From NCBI RefSeq assembly GCF_003627965.1, contig NZ_RBWE01000001.1, positions 1,221,895 to 1,285,894 of the forward strand: a stretch of DNA of 64,000 bases, written 5' to 3'. Positions within the stretch are counted from its first letter, which is position 1, and every line of letters starts with the position of its first letter. This document shows, piece by piece, positions 25,218-32,986 of this stretch. The position numbers were made by a program, and so were the translations under genes. Origin of the DNA: Desulfofundulus salinus. Its GTDB lineage: Bacteria > Bacillota > Desulfotomaculia > Desulfotomaculales > Desulfovirgulaceae. The notes beneath the pieces are model-generated. The model did no database searches. It was given only the letters and a program-made list of their open reading frames with translations, and was not told the DNA's origin.

Positions 25218-25592
25218 TCGCTTACCCGTTATCCGCCCGAACGGGTACATACCGTTGTTGTCTGGACCAGGTTTCCCGAAACGGTACTTGTCAGGTTGCG
25301 TGCGGTGCTAAGCATGTACGCCCAGGTATATGTACACCTCACGGTGACAGGACTGGGCGGTACATTGGTGGAACCCCGGGTTGCCAGACCGGAGGTGGTT
25401 CTGGCACAAATTCCGTCCCTCATTGAGTTTCTCGGCGATCCGAGGCGCCTCCGTGTACGGCCCGACCCGTTGCTGATGTTCAGGCGCAATCAGGAAGTTT
25501 TTTCGAACCTGGAAACAGCGGCGCAGGTTATTCGAGCGGCCGCGGCCATGGGGGTGACCACCTTGAGGTGGAAGCGGGAGTGCTCCATATAA
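25218..25592 (+). pseudogene. fragment of a DUF1848 / spore-photoproduct-lyase-like radical SAM protein
   Basis: Open from TCG 25218 without a plausible start; the sequence RYPPERVHTVVVWTRFPET, then YAQVYVHLTVTGLGGTLVEP and LGDPRRLRVRPDPLL resembles the middle of DUF1848/SPL-family radical SAM proteins (motif FWTKNP...LTGYG...EP...RYDP). The N-terminal part with the cluster cysteines and the C-terminal part are missing, and the frame degenerates after MGVTTLRW. A gene remnant; the family call is by motif resemblance. Confidence 0.45.
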
Positions 25593-25648
25593 GAATTAAC
25601 GGCCGGGAAGCCCCGACCACCATTTTAATTGTAGGCGCCTGGAGAAGA

Positions 25649-25915
25649 TTACTGAGCAAGGTTGGCCTCTTTCAAACGACGGTAAATGTACTGGCGGGCC
25701 TCATCGCTATCCGGCTCGTCCAGCGGTTTTAAGCGCATCAAATCGGGGGACAGGCGGGCCAGAAATATCCCCGGAGCGTTTTTTTCCACCACCAGGTATA
25801 CATCGCGCTTTGGTTTAACCGGGACGGCATAGTCTCCTTTGATGGTGGTAAGTACAGGGATTAAATCCCAATTCTCCACGAAAAATTCCACCGCTTCTTC
25901 AATGGTAATGTTCAC
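25649..25915 (-). CDS. hypothetical protein, 88 residues
   Basis: Small acidic protein (MNITIEEAVEFFVENWDLIPVL...) I do not recognise. It is the third gene of a tight minus-strand run: metallo-beta-lactamase protein, HTH protein, this. The spacing to the HTH gene is 3 bases and a GAGGGTT motif precedes its ATG, which supports it being real. The central segment DVYLVVEKNAPGIFLARLSPDLMRLKPL suggests a compact beta-rich fold; no catalytic motif visible. Confidence 0.65.
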   Translation of the reverse strand: MNITIEEAVEFFVENWDLIPVLTTIKGDYAVPVKPKRDVYLVVEKNAPGIFLARLSPDLMRLKPLDEPDSDEARQYIYRRLKEANLAQ

Positions 25916-25918
25916 TTT

Positions 25919-26164
25919 TTAACCCTCCTGTTCACTTTCCAGGTCGCATTGAAGCAGCTGGGCCGGGTCCGCTTTTTCGTAAAAGTGGCGGGAGAATTCC
26001 TCGAAACTCAGCCCCAGGGCATTGGCCCATTTCTGGGCCACGCATAAACGGGGGTATTGTTGACCTCTCTCGATGGCCAGCAACTCCCGTACGGTAATCC
26101 CTACCCGGGTGGCCATGGCTGACGCCGTGAGCCTCTGGCTTTTTCTTACCTCTTCAAGGCTCAT
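25919..26164 (-). CDS. helix-turn-helix protein, XRE family
   Basis: 81-residue protein with an N-terminal XRE-type helix-turn-helix (LEEVRKSQRLTASAMATRVGITVRELLAIERGQQYPRLCVAQKWANALG), followed by an acidic tail. Likely a DNA-binding regulator. Its ATG overlaps the stop of the metallo-beta-lactamase gene (ATGA), so they are translationally coupled, and the target may be this operon. The ligand or signal is unknown. Confidence 0.8.
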   Translation of the reverse strand: MSLEEVRKSQRLTASAMATRVGITVRELLAIERGQQYPRLCVAQKWANALGLSFEEFSRHFYEKADPAQLLQCDLESEQEG

Positions 26165-27009
26165 TCCTCACCACCCTCTCTCAGGGGCAGGGTGAAACTG
26201 GCGCCGGCCGGCGCAAAATGGAAGACGGGACCGAAAATAGCGGCAAGACGGGCTGCGACAGGCAGGCCGGTGCAGTGGTTGGCCGCCAGGAACTTCAGGT
26301 CGAGGTTCTGCAGGTAGGCTATGGTAGCCTCCTGTTGTTCTTTAGGTGCCGGTCCCAGGTGGGTGCCGCCGATGATGCCGTATATGCGGTCGACGCCGGT
26401 TACCTGCCGCGCGTGTTCCACGATATTCACCACTCCCGCGTGGGCACATCCCAGGATTATCACTACCCCCTCTTCCGTAACGCAGTACAGGCTCATGTCA
26501 TCACGAAAGGGATCGGGCACCCTGTGGCCGTTTTCCAGGCAAAAGAGGCGGCTGTCTCCCTTTTCGAAAGTGGTCTTGCGCGGGACTTCACCGCTGACCC
26601 ACAGTCCGGGCGCGATTTGCTGCGGTTCCTGCTCAAAGATGAAATCTGCGCCCAGGCTTTCCAGTTCCTTCCGTCGGAATGGCACTCCGATGTACTGTTC
26701 CTGGGGCTGGGAAACGTAGTGCAATGCAAAAAAGTCGGGATGGACGTAGACGGGCAAACGGCCCCGCAGGCGAAGGAAATCCCGCATGCCTCCGCTATGA
26801 TCGTAGTGGCCGTGGCTCATTACCAGGGCGTCGACCTCCTGCAGGTTGATCCCCAGGGCGGCGGCGTTTGCCAGGATATTTCCTCGTTCACCGGTGTCTA
26901 AAAGAACCTTTGTTCCGGCCGTTTCCACCAGCAGGGCCAAACCCCATTCTCCCGTCAAACCCAGGGGCAGGCCTACGGTATTTTCGCTTAGAACGGTTAT
27001 TTTAACCAT
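26161..27009 (-). CDS. MBL-fold metallo-hydrolase
   Basis: 282-residue metallo-beta-lactamase fold protein of the group related to the archaeal dihydropterin ribofuranosylaminobenzene phosphate synthase. The metal motif is MSHGHYDHSGG (about residue 68), with later ligands in LGCAHAGVVNI and the C-terminal AANHCTG. KVLLDTGERGNILANAAALGI near residue 35 is typical of this subgroup. Known relatives act on pterins or small phosphoesters; the true substrate is not known. ATG 27009 is preferred (conserved MVKITVLSENT start); GTG 27021 and GTG 27012 are in-frame alternatives. It leads the three-gene minus-strand unit. Confidence 0.85.
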   Translation of the reverse strand: MVKITVLSENTVGLPLGLTGEWGLALLVETAGTKVLLDTGERGNILANAAALGINLQEVDALVMSHGHYDHSGGMRDFLRLRGRLPVYVHPDFFALHYVSQPQEQYIGVPFRRKELESLGADFIFEQEPQQIAPGLWVSGEVPRKTTFEKGDSRLFCLENGHRVPDPFRDDMSLYCVTEEGVVIILGCAHAGVVNIVEHARQVTGVDRIYGIIGGTHLGPAPKEQQEATIAYLQNLDLKFLAANHCTGLPVAARLAAIFGPVFHFAPAGASFTLPLREGGEE

Positions 27010-27021
27010 CACCCTATGCAC

Positions 27022-27330
27022 CCCTGCAATTAGGATTTACAAATGACTTTTCTAGGCTAACTGTAACACTCATTGCTTCTGCAGTCAACTGTTGGAGAAC
27101 GGTAGTCTGCTCGGCTCAAGGTCGCTCGCTTCGTGCAAAACGGCGGCCATTTTGTCCGCTGTTAGTGGCGCTGAATGCGTCATGGGCGCCTACTTAAATT
27201 TTACACGGCCAGAACGGTATCGGTGACCGCCCGGGCGGGCAAAAATCCCCAGAATTTGGGAGATGCTCTTGCACAGGGCTCACCCGATGATCACCCTGTT
27301 TACAGAAATATCCCATTCCTTTTAAAATTT
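27022..27330. other. intergenic region, no gene seen
   Basis: Between the divergent metallo-hydrolase and Hdr-like genes. It contains short GC dyads (for example CCGCCCGGGCGG near 27226) but no convincing ORF, RNA gene or remnant. The right part, from 27331, is the conserved upstream element described separately. Confidence 0.4.
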
Positions 27331-27435
27331 GAGCATAAATCCGCAATATTGTTCGAAAAAGGAAGGTAATGGCCATAATTAACGTTTGCTCGTAAGTACA
27401 GGCCTTTGATAAAGTTATAATAATCTACCATAAGC
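27331..27435 (+). promoter_or_regulatory. conserved upstream region shared with the CODH operon (copy 1)
   Basis: About 100 bases that align with 32739-32840 before acsA. Shared blocks in order: GARCATAAATYC, GGYCATAATTAACRTTTG (27371-27387), CGTNAG, GCCTNTGRTAAAGT and TAATC. A possible -35/-10 is TTTGCT / GATAAA with a 17-base spacer, or TATAAT at 27416-27421. It suggests a common regulator for the Hdr-like protein and CODH/ACS. Confidence 0.55.
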
Positions 27436-27457
27436 TTTTGCGGGGGGAGGAAGCCGC

Positions 27458-28702
27458 GTGGAAGCAATAGCGGCCAGCAAGCTGGATCCAACCTTCATGA
27501 GCGAGGTTGTCTCAAAGTTCAGGACGGACAAGGAGCCGACGGATCTTTACAACTGCCTTACCTGCGGCATGTGCAGTGCCGGTTGCCCCTATAACGGTGT
27601 GCACGACCATGCCGACCCGCGCAAGTTTATCCGCCAGGTAGCCCTGGGGATGCGGGACGAGGTGCTTGCGTCTACTTTTATCTGGGCCTGTACCATGTGC
27701 GGGCGCTGTACCTTCCACTGCCCGATGAATGTGGATATTGCCGGTCTGGTGAGAACCATTCGTGGTAATTTTGGCCTGCGGGCACCTGGCTTCTTGCAGG
27801 ACGTGGTGGATGCGCAGATCCGTACCGGTAACCAGATGGAGGTAACAACGGAAGAGTACCTGGAAACCCTGGAGTGGATGGAGGAAGAGCTGCAACAGGA
27901 AGTGGGGGATCCCAATGCCAGAATACCCGTGGACCAGGAAGGGGCAGAGTTCCTCTTCATGTGGGACCCCCGGGAAATCAAGTACTACCCCCAGGATGTG
28001 CAGAGCATTGCCAAAATTATGTGGGCCGCAGGGGCCAGCTGGACGGTCAGCAGCCGCTGGTGGGACGCCACCCACTATGCCCTGTTCAATGGTGATGACG
28101 AGGCATCGACCGTTATGGTACGGCGTACGATGGAAGAGTTTGAACGCCTGAAAGTGAAAGAAGTGGTCATTACCGAGTGTGGACATGCTTTCCGGGCGCA
28201 GCGGTGGGGGCGTAAAGTGTGGCTTAACGCCGACTACCCCGTGCGCAGCTTTGTCCAGCTGCAGGCCGAGTGGATCAGGGAAGGACGTATCAAACTTGAT
28301 CGCACCAGGAACACCGAACGGGTGACCTTCCACGATCCCTGCAACCTGGTGCGCAAAGAGGGAGTTGTGGAAGAACCTCGCTATTGTCTGCAGCAGGCGG
28401 TCATGGACTTTGTCGAAATGTGGCCCAACCGGCAGTACAACTATTGCTGCGGCGGCGGTGGCGGCCTGCTGGCCATGGGTAAAGATATTTACCCCTACCG
28501 GATGGCCAAGGGTAAGCTGAAAGCCGAGCAAATCAAAGCCACCGGTGCCAAAATCGTGGTGACACCCTGCCACAACTGTTACGACCAGCTGAACGACATC
28601 ATTAAGTACTACAAGCTGGACTGCAAGGTAAATCATATTCACCACCTGGTGAGCAACGCCCTGATCTTGCCCAGCAAAGCGGAAAGGGAGCAATTGAAAT
28701 AA
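27458..28702 (+). CDS. heterodisulfide reductase-like iron-sulfur protein (HdrD/HmcF/TmcB-type)
   Basis: 414-residue cytoplasmic electron-transfer protein. Two [4Fe-4S] ferredoxin motifs lie at the start (CLTCGMCSAGCPYNG near residue 33 and CTMCGRCTFHCPMN near residue 80), followed by two CCG domains (FHDPCNLVRKEG...CCGGGGG, and TPCHNCYDQL), the unit that in HdrD/DsrK proteins holds a catalytic or auxiliary cluster. The first CCG domain is divergent (only ECGHAF remains), as in HmcF/TmcB proteins of sulfate reducers. It would pass electrons between cytoplasmic carriers and a membrane or soluble partner not in this window. GTG 27458 follows GGGGGGAGGAAG. Its upstream region resembles that of acsA. 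Confidence 0.85.
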   Translation: MEAIAASKLDPTFMSEVVSKFRTDKEPTDLYNCLTCGMCSAGCPYNGVHDHADPRKFIRQVALGMRDEVLASTFIWACTMCGRCTFHCPMNVDIAGLVRTIRGNFGLRAPGFLQDVVDAQIRTGNQMEVTTEEYLETLEWMEEELQQEVGDPNARIPVDQEGAEFLFMWDPREIKYYPQDVQSIAKIMWAAGASWTVSSRWWDATHYALFNGDDEASTVMVRRTMEEFERLKVKEVVITECGHAFRAQRWGRKVWLNADYPVRSFVQLQAEWIREGRIKLDRTRNTERVTFHDPCNLVRKEGVVEEPRYCLQQAVMDFVEMWPNRQYNYCCGGGGGLLAMGKDIYPYRMAKGKLKAEQIKATGAKIVVTPCHNCYDQLNDIIKYYKLDCKVNHIHHLVSNALILPSKAEREQLK

Positions 28703-28772
28703 TATCCTGTTTCATGGTGAAAGGCGGGTGATGGGAGTTATCCAAAACTTTTTAATTTGGATTTCGTAAAAT

Positions 28773-28915
28773 GGCCGGGGGAAAATTCTCCTGGTCGTTC
28801 CGGCAAGGGAGACCTGCCCTTACCCCTGCCGGAAACCTCCCTTCAAAGGGCACATTACCATCCCACAATGATTTAGTCTGGCCCCGGTACGTACGTTTTT
28901 GCCGGGCTTTTTTTT
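28773..28915 (+). ncRNA. structured RNA element, copy A (riboswitch-like or small RNA)
   Basis: Shares a specific architecture with 37388-37525: GGCCGGG start, CTCCT, a long TTCCGGCA/TGCCGGAA hairpin whose inner part changes on both sides, then ACCTCCCTTC, CCATCCCAC, TGGCCC, and a terminator (GCCCCGG...GCCGGGC, T8). The first CCGGG can pair with the terminator's 5' arm, giving two alternative folds, as in a riboswitch. It lies before the sigma-54 activator gene. The class is not recognised. Confidence 0.5.
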
Positions 28916-29054
28916 GCACTTCGGGGTGTGATCCGGGCAGCGGCAAGGATACCGCATTGATCAGAAAAACAACTTCTGCGGTTGGAGCTATTGCTTCTTT
29001 GCTTACGGGATGTTAATATGGACATATGTAAAGTTAGATCGAGGGCTGGAATGT

Positions 29055-30413
29055 ATGAATGTCACAGCTGAGCAAAATATTATCCCGGTTATTTTAAACA
29101 GCATTAGTGATGGTGTTTTTACAATTAATTCCGATTGGCGCATCACTTTTTTCAACCGTGCTGCGGAGGAAATTACCGGGGTGTCCCGGGGAGAAGCCGT
29201 CGGGCGTTTTTGCTGGGAAGTTTTTCGGGCCAGTATTTGCGAGAGGGAATGTGCGTTAAAACACACCCTTGAAACCGGTTGTCCGGTAGTGAACAGGGCT
29301 GTTTATATTGTCAATGCTTACGGTAAAAAGGTTCCCATCAGCATCAGTACCGGTATATTGAGGGATGAGTACCAGCAGGTGATTGGCGGTGTGGAAACCT
29401 TCCGGGATCTCTCCCTGGTGGAGGAATTACGCAGAGAATTGCGGGGGCGGTATACTTTTGCCGATATCATTAGCAAAAACCACCGGATGCAACAAATTTT
29501 CTCCCTTCTTCCGGACATAGCGGAAAGTGATAGCACGGTGTTAATTGAAGGGCCGACCGGTTCGGGAAAGGAACTTTTAGCACGAGCCATACACAATTTA
29601 AGCCCTCGCAGGGACAAACCCCTGGTGGCCGTAAATTGCGCCGCCCTTCCTGATACCTTGCTGGAATCTGAGCTTTTCGGTTATGAGGCAGGGGCCTTTA
29701 CTGATGCCAGAAAAAGTAAACCAGGCCGTTTTGCCCGTGCCCAGGGGGGCACCCTTTTTCTTGATGAAATTGGCGATATTTCTCCGGCTCTGCAGGTTAA
29801 ACTCCTGCGGGTTTTACAGGAAAAAGAGTTTGAGCCCCTGGGTGCGGTGCGCCCGGTGAAGGCCGATGTGCGGATACTGGCAGCTACCAATAAAGATCTG
29901 GCCGAGCTGGTGGAAAAGGGGTTGTTTCGTCAGGATTTGTACTACCGGATCAATGTAATTAAAATTACGTTACCCCCCTTATCCGAACGTAAGGAAGATA
30001 TTCCCTTACTCGTAGAGCATTTTATCGACAGGTTAAACATTCTGCGGGGTAAAGCCATTGACGGGATTTCTGAAGAAGCCCTGGCCCTGTTATGGCAGCA
30101 CGACTTTCCAGGAAATATCAGGGAACTGGAAAACATCATCGAACATGCCTTTATCCTGTGCAAAGGCGGGCTCATTAAGCCGGAGCACTTGCCCGCTTAT
30201 CTACAGGCCGTTTCTGACCGCTCCTGTTCCGGGAAAGGCAAAACCTTAGCCGAAATGGAAGCCCGGATGATTTATGAGGCGCTTGTTCGGAACCAGGGAA
30301 AACGCAGTCTGGCGGCCAGGGAACTGGGTATTGATAAGACCACGCTGTGGCGGAAAATTAAGCGATATGGCATAAAGATTCCAGCCAGTGACCATTTAAA
30401 CAGGGTAGAATAA
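29055..30413 (+). CDS. sigma-54-dependent activator, PAS-AAA+-Fis
   Basis: 452-residue enhancer-binding protein. N-terminal PAS domain (residues about 8-125, ILNSISDGVFTINSDWRITFFNRAAEEITG) with a cysteine cluster CWEVFRASICERECALKHTLETGC that may sense redox or a metal cluster. The AAA+ domain has Walker A GPTGSGKE, the sigma-54 contact loop as GAFTDA (classic GAFTGA has G at position 5) and Walker B GGTLFLDEIGDIS. The Fis-type HTH is at the end (RSLAARELGIDKTTLWRKIKRYG). ATG 29055 begins the PAS domain; an ATG at 29010 is a less likely start. It probably drives the -24/-12 promoter at 30562 just downstream. Confidence 0.9.
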   Translation: MNVTAEQNIIPVILNSISDGVFTINSDWRITFFNRAAEEITGVSRGEAVGRFCWEVFRASICERECALKHTLETGCPVVNRAVYIVNAYGKKVPISISTGILRDEYQQVIGGVETFRDLSLVEELRRELRGRYTFADIISKNHRMQQIFSLLPDIAESDSTVLIEGPTGSGKELLARAIHNLSPRRDKPLVAVNCAALPDTLLESELFGYEAGAFTDARKSKPGRFARAQGGTLFLDEIGDISPALQVKLLRVLQEKEFEPLGAVRPVKADVRILAATNKDLAELVEKGLFRQDLYYRINVIKITLPPLSERKEDIPLLVEHFIDRLNILRGKAIDGISEEALALLWQHDFPGNIRELENIIEHAFILCKGGLIKPEHLPAYLQAVSDRSCSGKGKTLAEMEARMIYEALVRNQGKRSLAARELGIDKTTLWRKIKRYGIKIPASDHLNRVE

Positions 30414-30415
30414 CG

Positions 30416-30462
30416 TTGCATTCTGCAATGGTTCAGGTGGTTAATCCGGGTGCATTTTGCAC
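30416..30462 (+). promoter_or_regulatory. paired palindromes, candidate activator binding sites
   Basis: TTGCA-TTC-TGCAA (30416-30428) and GTGCA-TTT-TGCAC (30450-30462), 34 bases centre to centre. They sit 100-145 bases before the -24/-12 promoter, the usual place for enhancer sites. The second also forms a hairpin followed by T6 (to about 30469) and may end the activator gene. Confidence 0.55.
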
Positions 30463-30470
30463 CTTTTTTG
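30449..30470 (+). terminator. intrinsic terminator after the activator gene
   Basis: GGTGCA TTT TGCACC hairpin followed by TTTTTTG; a short terminator that overlaps the second candidate enhancer palindrome. Confidence 0.55.
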
Positions 30471-30561
30471 TTTTGCCCCAATATTATCAGCCGGAAGGAA
30501 CGTTCGGCTAAAGCCAGGGGCAGCTATTTTATCCCGATTTTTTAGAGGCAGGTTGTTTTGT

Positions 30562-30577
30562 TGGCATAAGTTTTGCA
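30562..30577 (+). promoter_or_regulatory. sigma-54 (-24/-12) promoter
   Basis: TGGCAT-AAGTT-TTGCA matches the consensus TGGCAC-N5-TTGCA with one mismatch. It is 150 bases after the sigma-54 activator gene and about 390 bases before the NifX-family gene, in the same direction. The expected start of transcription is near 30588. Confidence 0.75.
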
Positions 30578-30614
30578 ATCAAAAGTTACGAAAGGGTAAA
30601 CAGTTTTAGTAAAA

Positions 30615-30915
30615 GTTCAGTAAAACCGCCGTTAACTGCAAAGGAACGGCGTTGTCTAGAGCGAACGATTTTGCGGAGCGCCGGTAACAGCACCCGGTGA
30701 AGCGAGGCTGCCGGCTCGGCTCTCGAGGACGCATGATGAACTGTTCGGAAGAAGACTCCGAAAACATATTAAGTCAGGATGTAATAACGAAGAATGATTA
30801 GTGGCGGGCAATCCGCAGAGAGCCAGAGCCGGCCCGAAGCGAGCCGCGGTGCGCATCTTACGCGGAGCATATGAGTAAGCGGGACAACGCCGTTCCTTAA
30901 GCGGGTTGACTGAAC
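30615..30915. mobile_element. MITE-like element 1 with long terminal inverted repeats
   Basis: Left end GTTCAGTAAAACCGCC... with AAGGAACGGCGTTGTC about 27 bases in, and right end complementary to it (GACAACGCCGTTCCTTAAGC then GGGTTGACTGAAC). The left arm has 9 extra bases. The 220-base interior is GC-rich without a gene. Elements at 39012 and 41550 have similar ends. It lies inside the transcribed leader between the sigma-54 promoter and the NifX-family gene. Confidence 0.65.
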
Positions 30916-30963
30916 ACTCACCTGTTTTAAAACAGGCTCTAATCTAACGGGGTGTAACGGTCA

Positions 30964-31338
30964 ATGAGAGTTGCTCTCGCCAGGTGGGGCAATCGCATAT
31001 CTCCCCTCTTCGATGTGGCTCAAGAAACGCTGATGGTGGAAATCAGCCGGGGACGGCTCATTTCTCGAAGGCAAGTAAGGCTGGATGATTTGGGCTGGCC
31101 TTCCCGGGCTGAGCAATTGGTTTGTCTGGGTGTAAGAGTACTTATTTGCGGCGGCATAAGCAACTTTCTTTATCATCAGGTAGTCGCCCGGGGAATACAG
31201 GTAATTCCCTGGGTGACGGGTGATGTGGAGGAAGTTTTACAGGCCTATCTTCAAGGCCAGTTAAACCAGGAAAGATTTGCCATGCCCGGTTGCCGCAGGT
31301 GGCGGCATCGCCACCGCGGGGGGCGGTGGGGGAGGTGA
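30964..31338 (+). CDS. NifX/NifB-family dinitrogenase iron-molybdenum cofactor-binding protein
   Basis: 124-residue protein of the MTH1175/NifX-like family that binds iron- or molybdenum-sulfur clusters. Conserved strands and turns: RVALARWGNRISPLFDVA, then ETLMVEISRG, and the loop VRVLICGGISNFLYHQVVARGIQVIPWVTG. The C-terminus is basic and histidine/arginine-rich (CRRWRHRHRGGRWGR), a possible metal-binding tail. It is followed after 6 bases by a DUF5320 gene. In sulfate reducers such proteins form sigma-54-controlled clusters (the ORP genes); the activator, enhancer-like sites and -24/-12 promoter upstream fit that model. Confidence 0.85.
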   Translation: MRVALARWGNRISPLFDVAQETLMVEISRGRLISRRQVRLDDLGWPSRAEQLVCLGVRVLICGGISNFLYHQVVARGIQVIPWVTGDVEEVLQAYLQGQLNQERFAMPGCRRWRHRHRGGRWGR

Positions 31339-31344
31339 AAACAA

Positions 31345-31551
31345 GTGCCCGGGTTTGATGGAAGTGGCCCCCGGGGAGCCGGTCCCATGACCGGTCGAGG
31401 TCAGGGCTATTGCATCGTTCCCTTAACGGGAGGCTTGTCTCAGATTCCTGCCATAAGGCCGTCTAAAGCTAAAGGTGGCAGGGGTAGGAGGAAGTTTCTT
31501 TTTGAACTCTGCACTTACGGGAGAAAAAACAAAAACAGGTTTATGGGTTAG
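31345..31551 (+). CDS. DUF5320-like protein, short
   Basis: 68-residue protein with the DUF5320 N-terminus MPGFDGSGPRGAGPMTGRGQGYC, then a divergent, basic remainder (KAKGGRGRRKFLFELCTYGRKNKNRF). Family members are small glycine-rich proteins next to NifX-type genes. GTG 31345 follows GGGGGAGGTG. The rest lacks the coiled-coil tail of its neighbour, so it may be shortened or frame-shifted. Confidence 0.6.
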   Translation: MPGFDGSGPRGAGPMTGRGQGYCIVPLTGGLSQIPAIRPSKAKGGRGRRKFLFELCTYGRKNKNRFMG

Positions 31552-31565
31552 GAGGTTGATGTGAA

Positions 31566-31913
31566 ATGCCACGTGGAGACAGAACGGGTCCCTGGGGTAT
31601 GGGTGCGATGACCGGCAGGGCGATGGGGTACTGTGCCGGGTACAGCGTGCCCGGGTTTGCCAGTGCGCCGGGGTGGTGGTGCCGTCCCCGCCGGGGTTCC
31701 GGTTGGGGTGCGGGGCGCCGTAGCCGTTTCTGGTGGGGTGGTTTTCCCCCGGCGACTGGTACGCCGTATGTGCCCTATTTCCCGGCTCCTCCTGAAAATG
31801 AGCCCGGTGTGTTAAAAGCGCATATTTCCCATCTCGAAAATATCTTACAGGCATTTAAACAGCGCCTGGAGCAAATTCAAGAGAGGAGCAAAGGACAAAC
31901 GGAACAGGAATAA
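31566..31913 (+). CDS. DUF5320 domain protein
   Basis: 115-residue protein. N-terminus MPRGDRTGPWGMGAMTGRAMGYC is the DUF5320 signature; a glycine/arginine/tryptophan-rich middle follows, then a helical tail (PGVLKAHISHLENILQAFKQRLEQIQE) likely forming a coiled coil. It is the third gene of the sigma-54 unit and probably acts with the NifX-family protein. The biochemical role is unknown. ATG 31566 follows TAGGAGGTTGATG. Confidence 0.75.
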   Translation: MPRGDRTGPWGMGAMTGRAMGYCAGYSVPGFASAPGWWCRPRRGSGWGAGRRSRFWWGGFPPATGTPYVPYFPAPPENEPGVLKAHISHLENILQAFKQRLEQIQERSKGQTEQE

Positions 31914-31921
31914 TCAAGCAA

Positions 31922-31957
31922 AGCCGGTAGTGTTAAAGCTGCCGGCATATTTTTACC
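31922..31957 (+). terminator. intrinsic terminator after DUF5320
   Basis: GCCGG arms around a 15-base interior (GCCGGTAGTGTTAAAGCTGCCGGC), followed by ATATTTTT. Confidence 0.65.
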
Positions 31958-32076
31958 GGACTAACTACAGGCATTTTATGCCAATCTGTTATTGACAATA
32001 GTTCATATATCCCTTTAAAATAACATATGACCAAAAGCCACGGACAGCTGTCTTAAAAAGAAAAGAGGTGGGTTCC

Positions 32077-32580
32077 TTGGAGAAAGGAACGGCCGCAAAA
32101 ATCGAACGGTTGAAAAAGAATGGATTGCGTTTAACTGTTCAGCGGGAAGTGATTTTAAACGCTTTAATAGCAAAAAGTAATGAACATCCCAGTGCGGAAG
32201 ATTTATTCGAGGAAGCCAGGCAAAAATGCCCCGGCATCGGGCGGGCTACCGTTTACCGTACGTTAAGGCTTTTCCACCGGTTGGGTTTGGTACGTCGCCT
32301 GCAGCTTATGGACGGTTCCTTCCGTTACGAAATAAACGGTGATCCCCATGCCCATTTCATTTGCCTGGGCTGTGGCCTGGTTTTTGAACTGGAAGCCTCA
32401 CCGGTGGTGGAATTGTCTCCTTCCCAAAGACAGGATTTTCAAATTATCGGTGCCTCCTTAAAGCTCTTTGGTTTTTGTTCGCAATGCCACGCGCAGGGGC
32501 AAAAAGTGCCGTCCTTTGATCCCCCCGGGGCACAGGTAGTGGCGGAACAGGGGATGAACAAGGGAATATCTGGTGGTTAG
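32077..32580 (+). CDS. Fur-family transcriptional regulator
   Basis: 167-residue Fur/PerR/Zur-type regulator. The winged helix spans NGLRLTVQREVILNALIAKSNEHPSAEDLFEEARQKCPGIGRATVYRTLRLFHRLGLV. The dimerisation part has HAHFICLGCGLVFELE and CSQCHAQG, the two CxxC pairs for structural zinc. Metal-sensing histidines (DPHAHF) are present. Iron, peroxide or zinc sensing cannot be told apart by eye. TTG 32077 is chosen since AGAGGTGG is 6 bases upstream; GTG 32068 is in frame. TTGACA at 31993 with a -10-like TAAAAT may be its promoter. Confidence 0.85.
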   Translation: MEKGTAAKIERLKKNGLRLTVQREVILNALIAKSNEHPSAEDLFEEARQKCPGIGRATVYRTLRLFHRLGLVRRLQLMDGSFRYEINGDPHAHFICLGCGLVFELEASPVVELSPSQRQDFQIIGASLKLFGFCSQCHAQGQKVPSFDPPGAQVVAEQGMNKGISGG

Positions 32581-32738
32581 CGGCCCTCCTCAATTCAGAT
32601 ACTTATGGACAGACAGCAGGTTTCGCTGACCGGGCAAAGGTTATAACCTTAAGGGAATATGATAATTGCCCCGGTACTTTGGTAAATGGCGGCCTGTCTT
32701 AGTGAAATTATGTTAAAGAAAATACACCCTTATAAATC
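32581..32738. other. intergenic region, no gene seen
   Basis: Low-information sequence between the Fur-family gene and the conserved upstream element of the CODH operon; no ORF, RNA gene or clear terminator found. Confidence 0.4.
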
Positions 32739-32840
32739 GAACATAAATTCATTACATGCCTTAATGGGGAAGAATATGGTCATAATTAACATTTGTCCGT
32801 TAGACGAGCCTCTGGTAAAGTAGAACTAATAATCACAATG
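32739..32840 (+). promoter_or_regulatory. conserved upstream region before acsA (copy 2)
   Basis: Aligns with 27331-27435 before the Hdr-like gene: GAACATAAATTC, GGTCATAATTAACATTTG (32778-32795), CCGTTAGACG, GCCTCTGGTAAAGT, then TAATAATC. A possible promoter is TTTGTC with GGTAAA 17 bases on. About 150 bases of leader follow to the acsA start. It suggests co-regulation with the Hdr-like protein. Confidence 0.55.
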
Positions 32841-32986
32841 TTTTACTAAATCTTAAATTATCGAGGAGGGGGACGCATTTTCGTACAGCCCGGTAGAAAA
32901 GGTTCAAAGGGGCGGGAAAAGCTTTATCAGAGGTTTTTAACGTCTTCCTGCAATTAACCTGTTTAATGTTTAAGGAGGTCAGATAA

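Noticed and set aside
27371..27390. Possible sigma-54 promoter in TGGCCATAATTAACGTTTGCT
   Set aside because: The TGG and TTGC blocks are about five bases too far apart for a -24/-12 promoter.
27512..28693. Minus-strand open frame of 393 codons opposite the Hdr-like gene
   Set aside because: Antisense to a gene with intact iron-sulfur motifs; no recognisable domain and no ribosome site.
32035..32055. Half-match to the leader hairpin family (AAAAGCCACGGACAG)
   Set aside because: No matching 3' arm or terminator follows, so it is probably chance.
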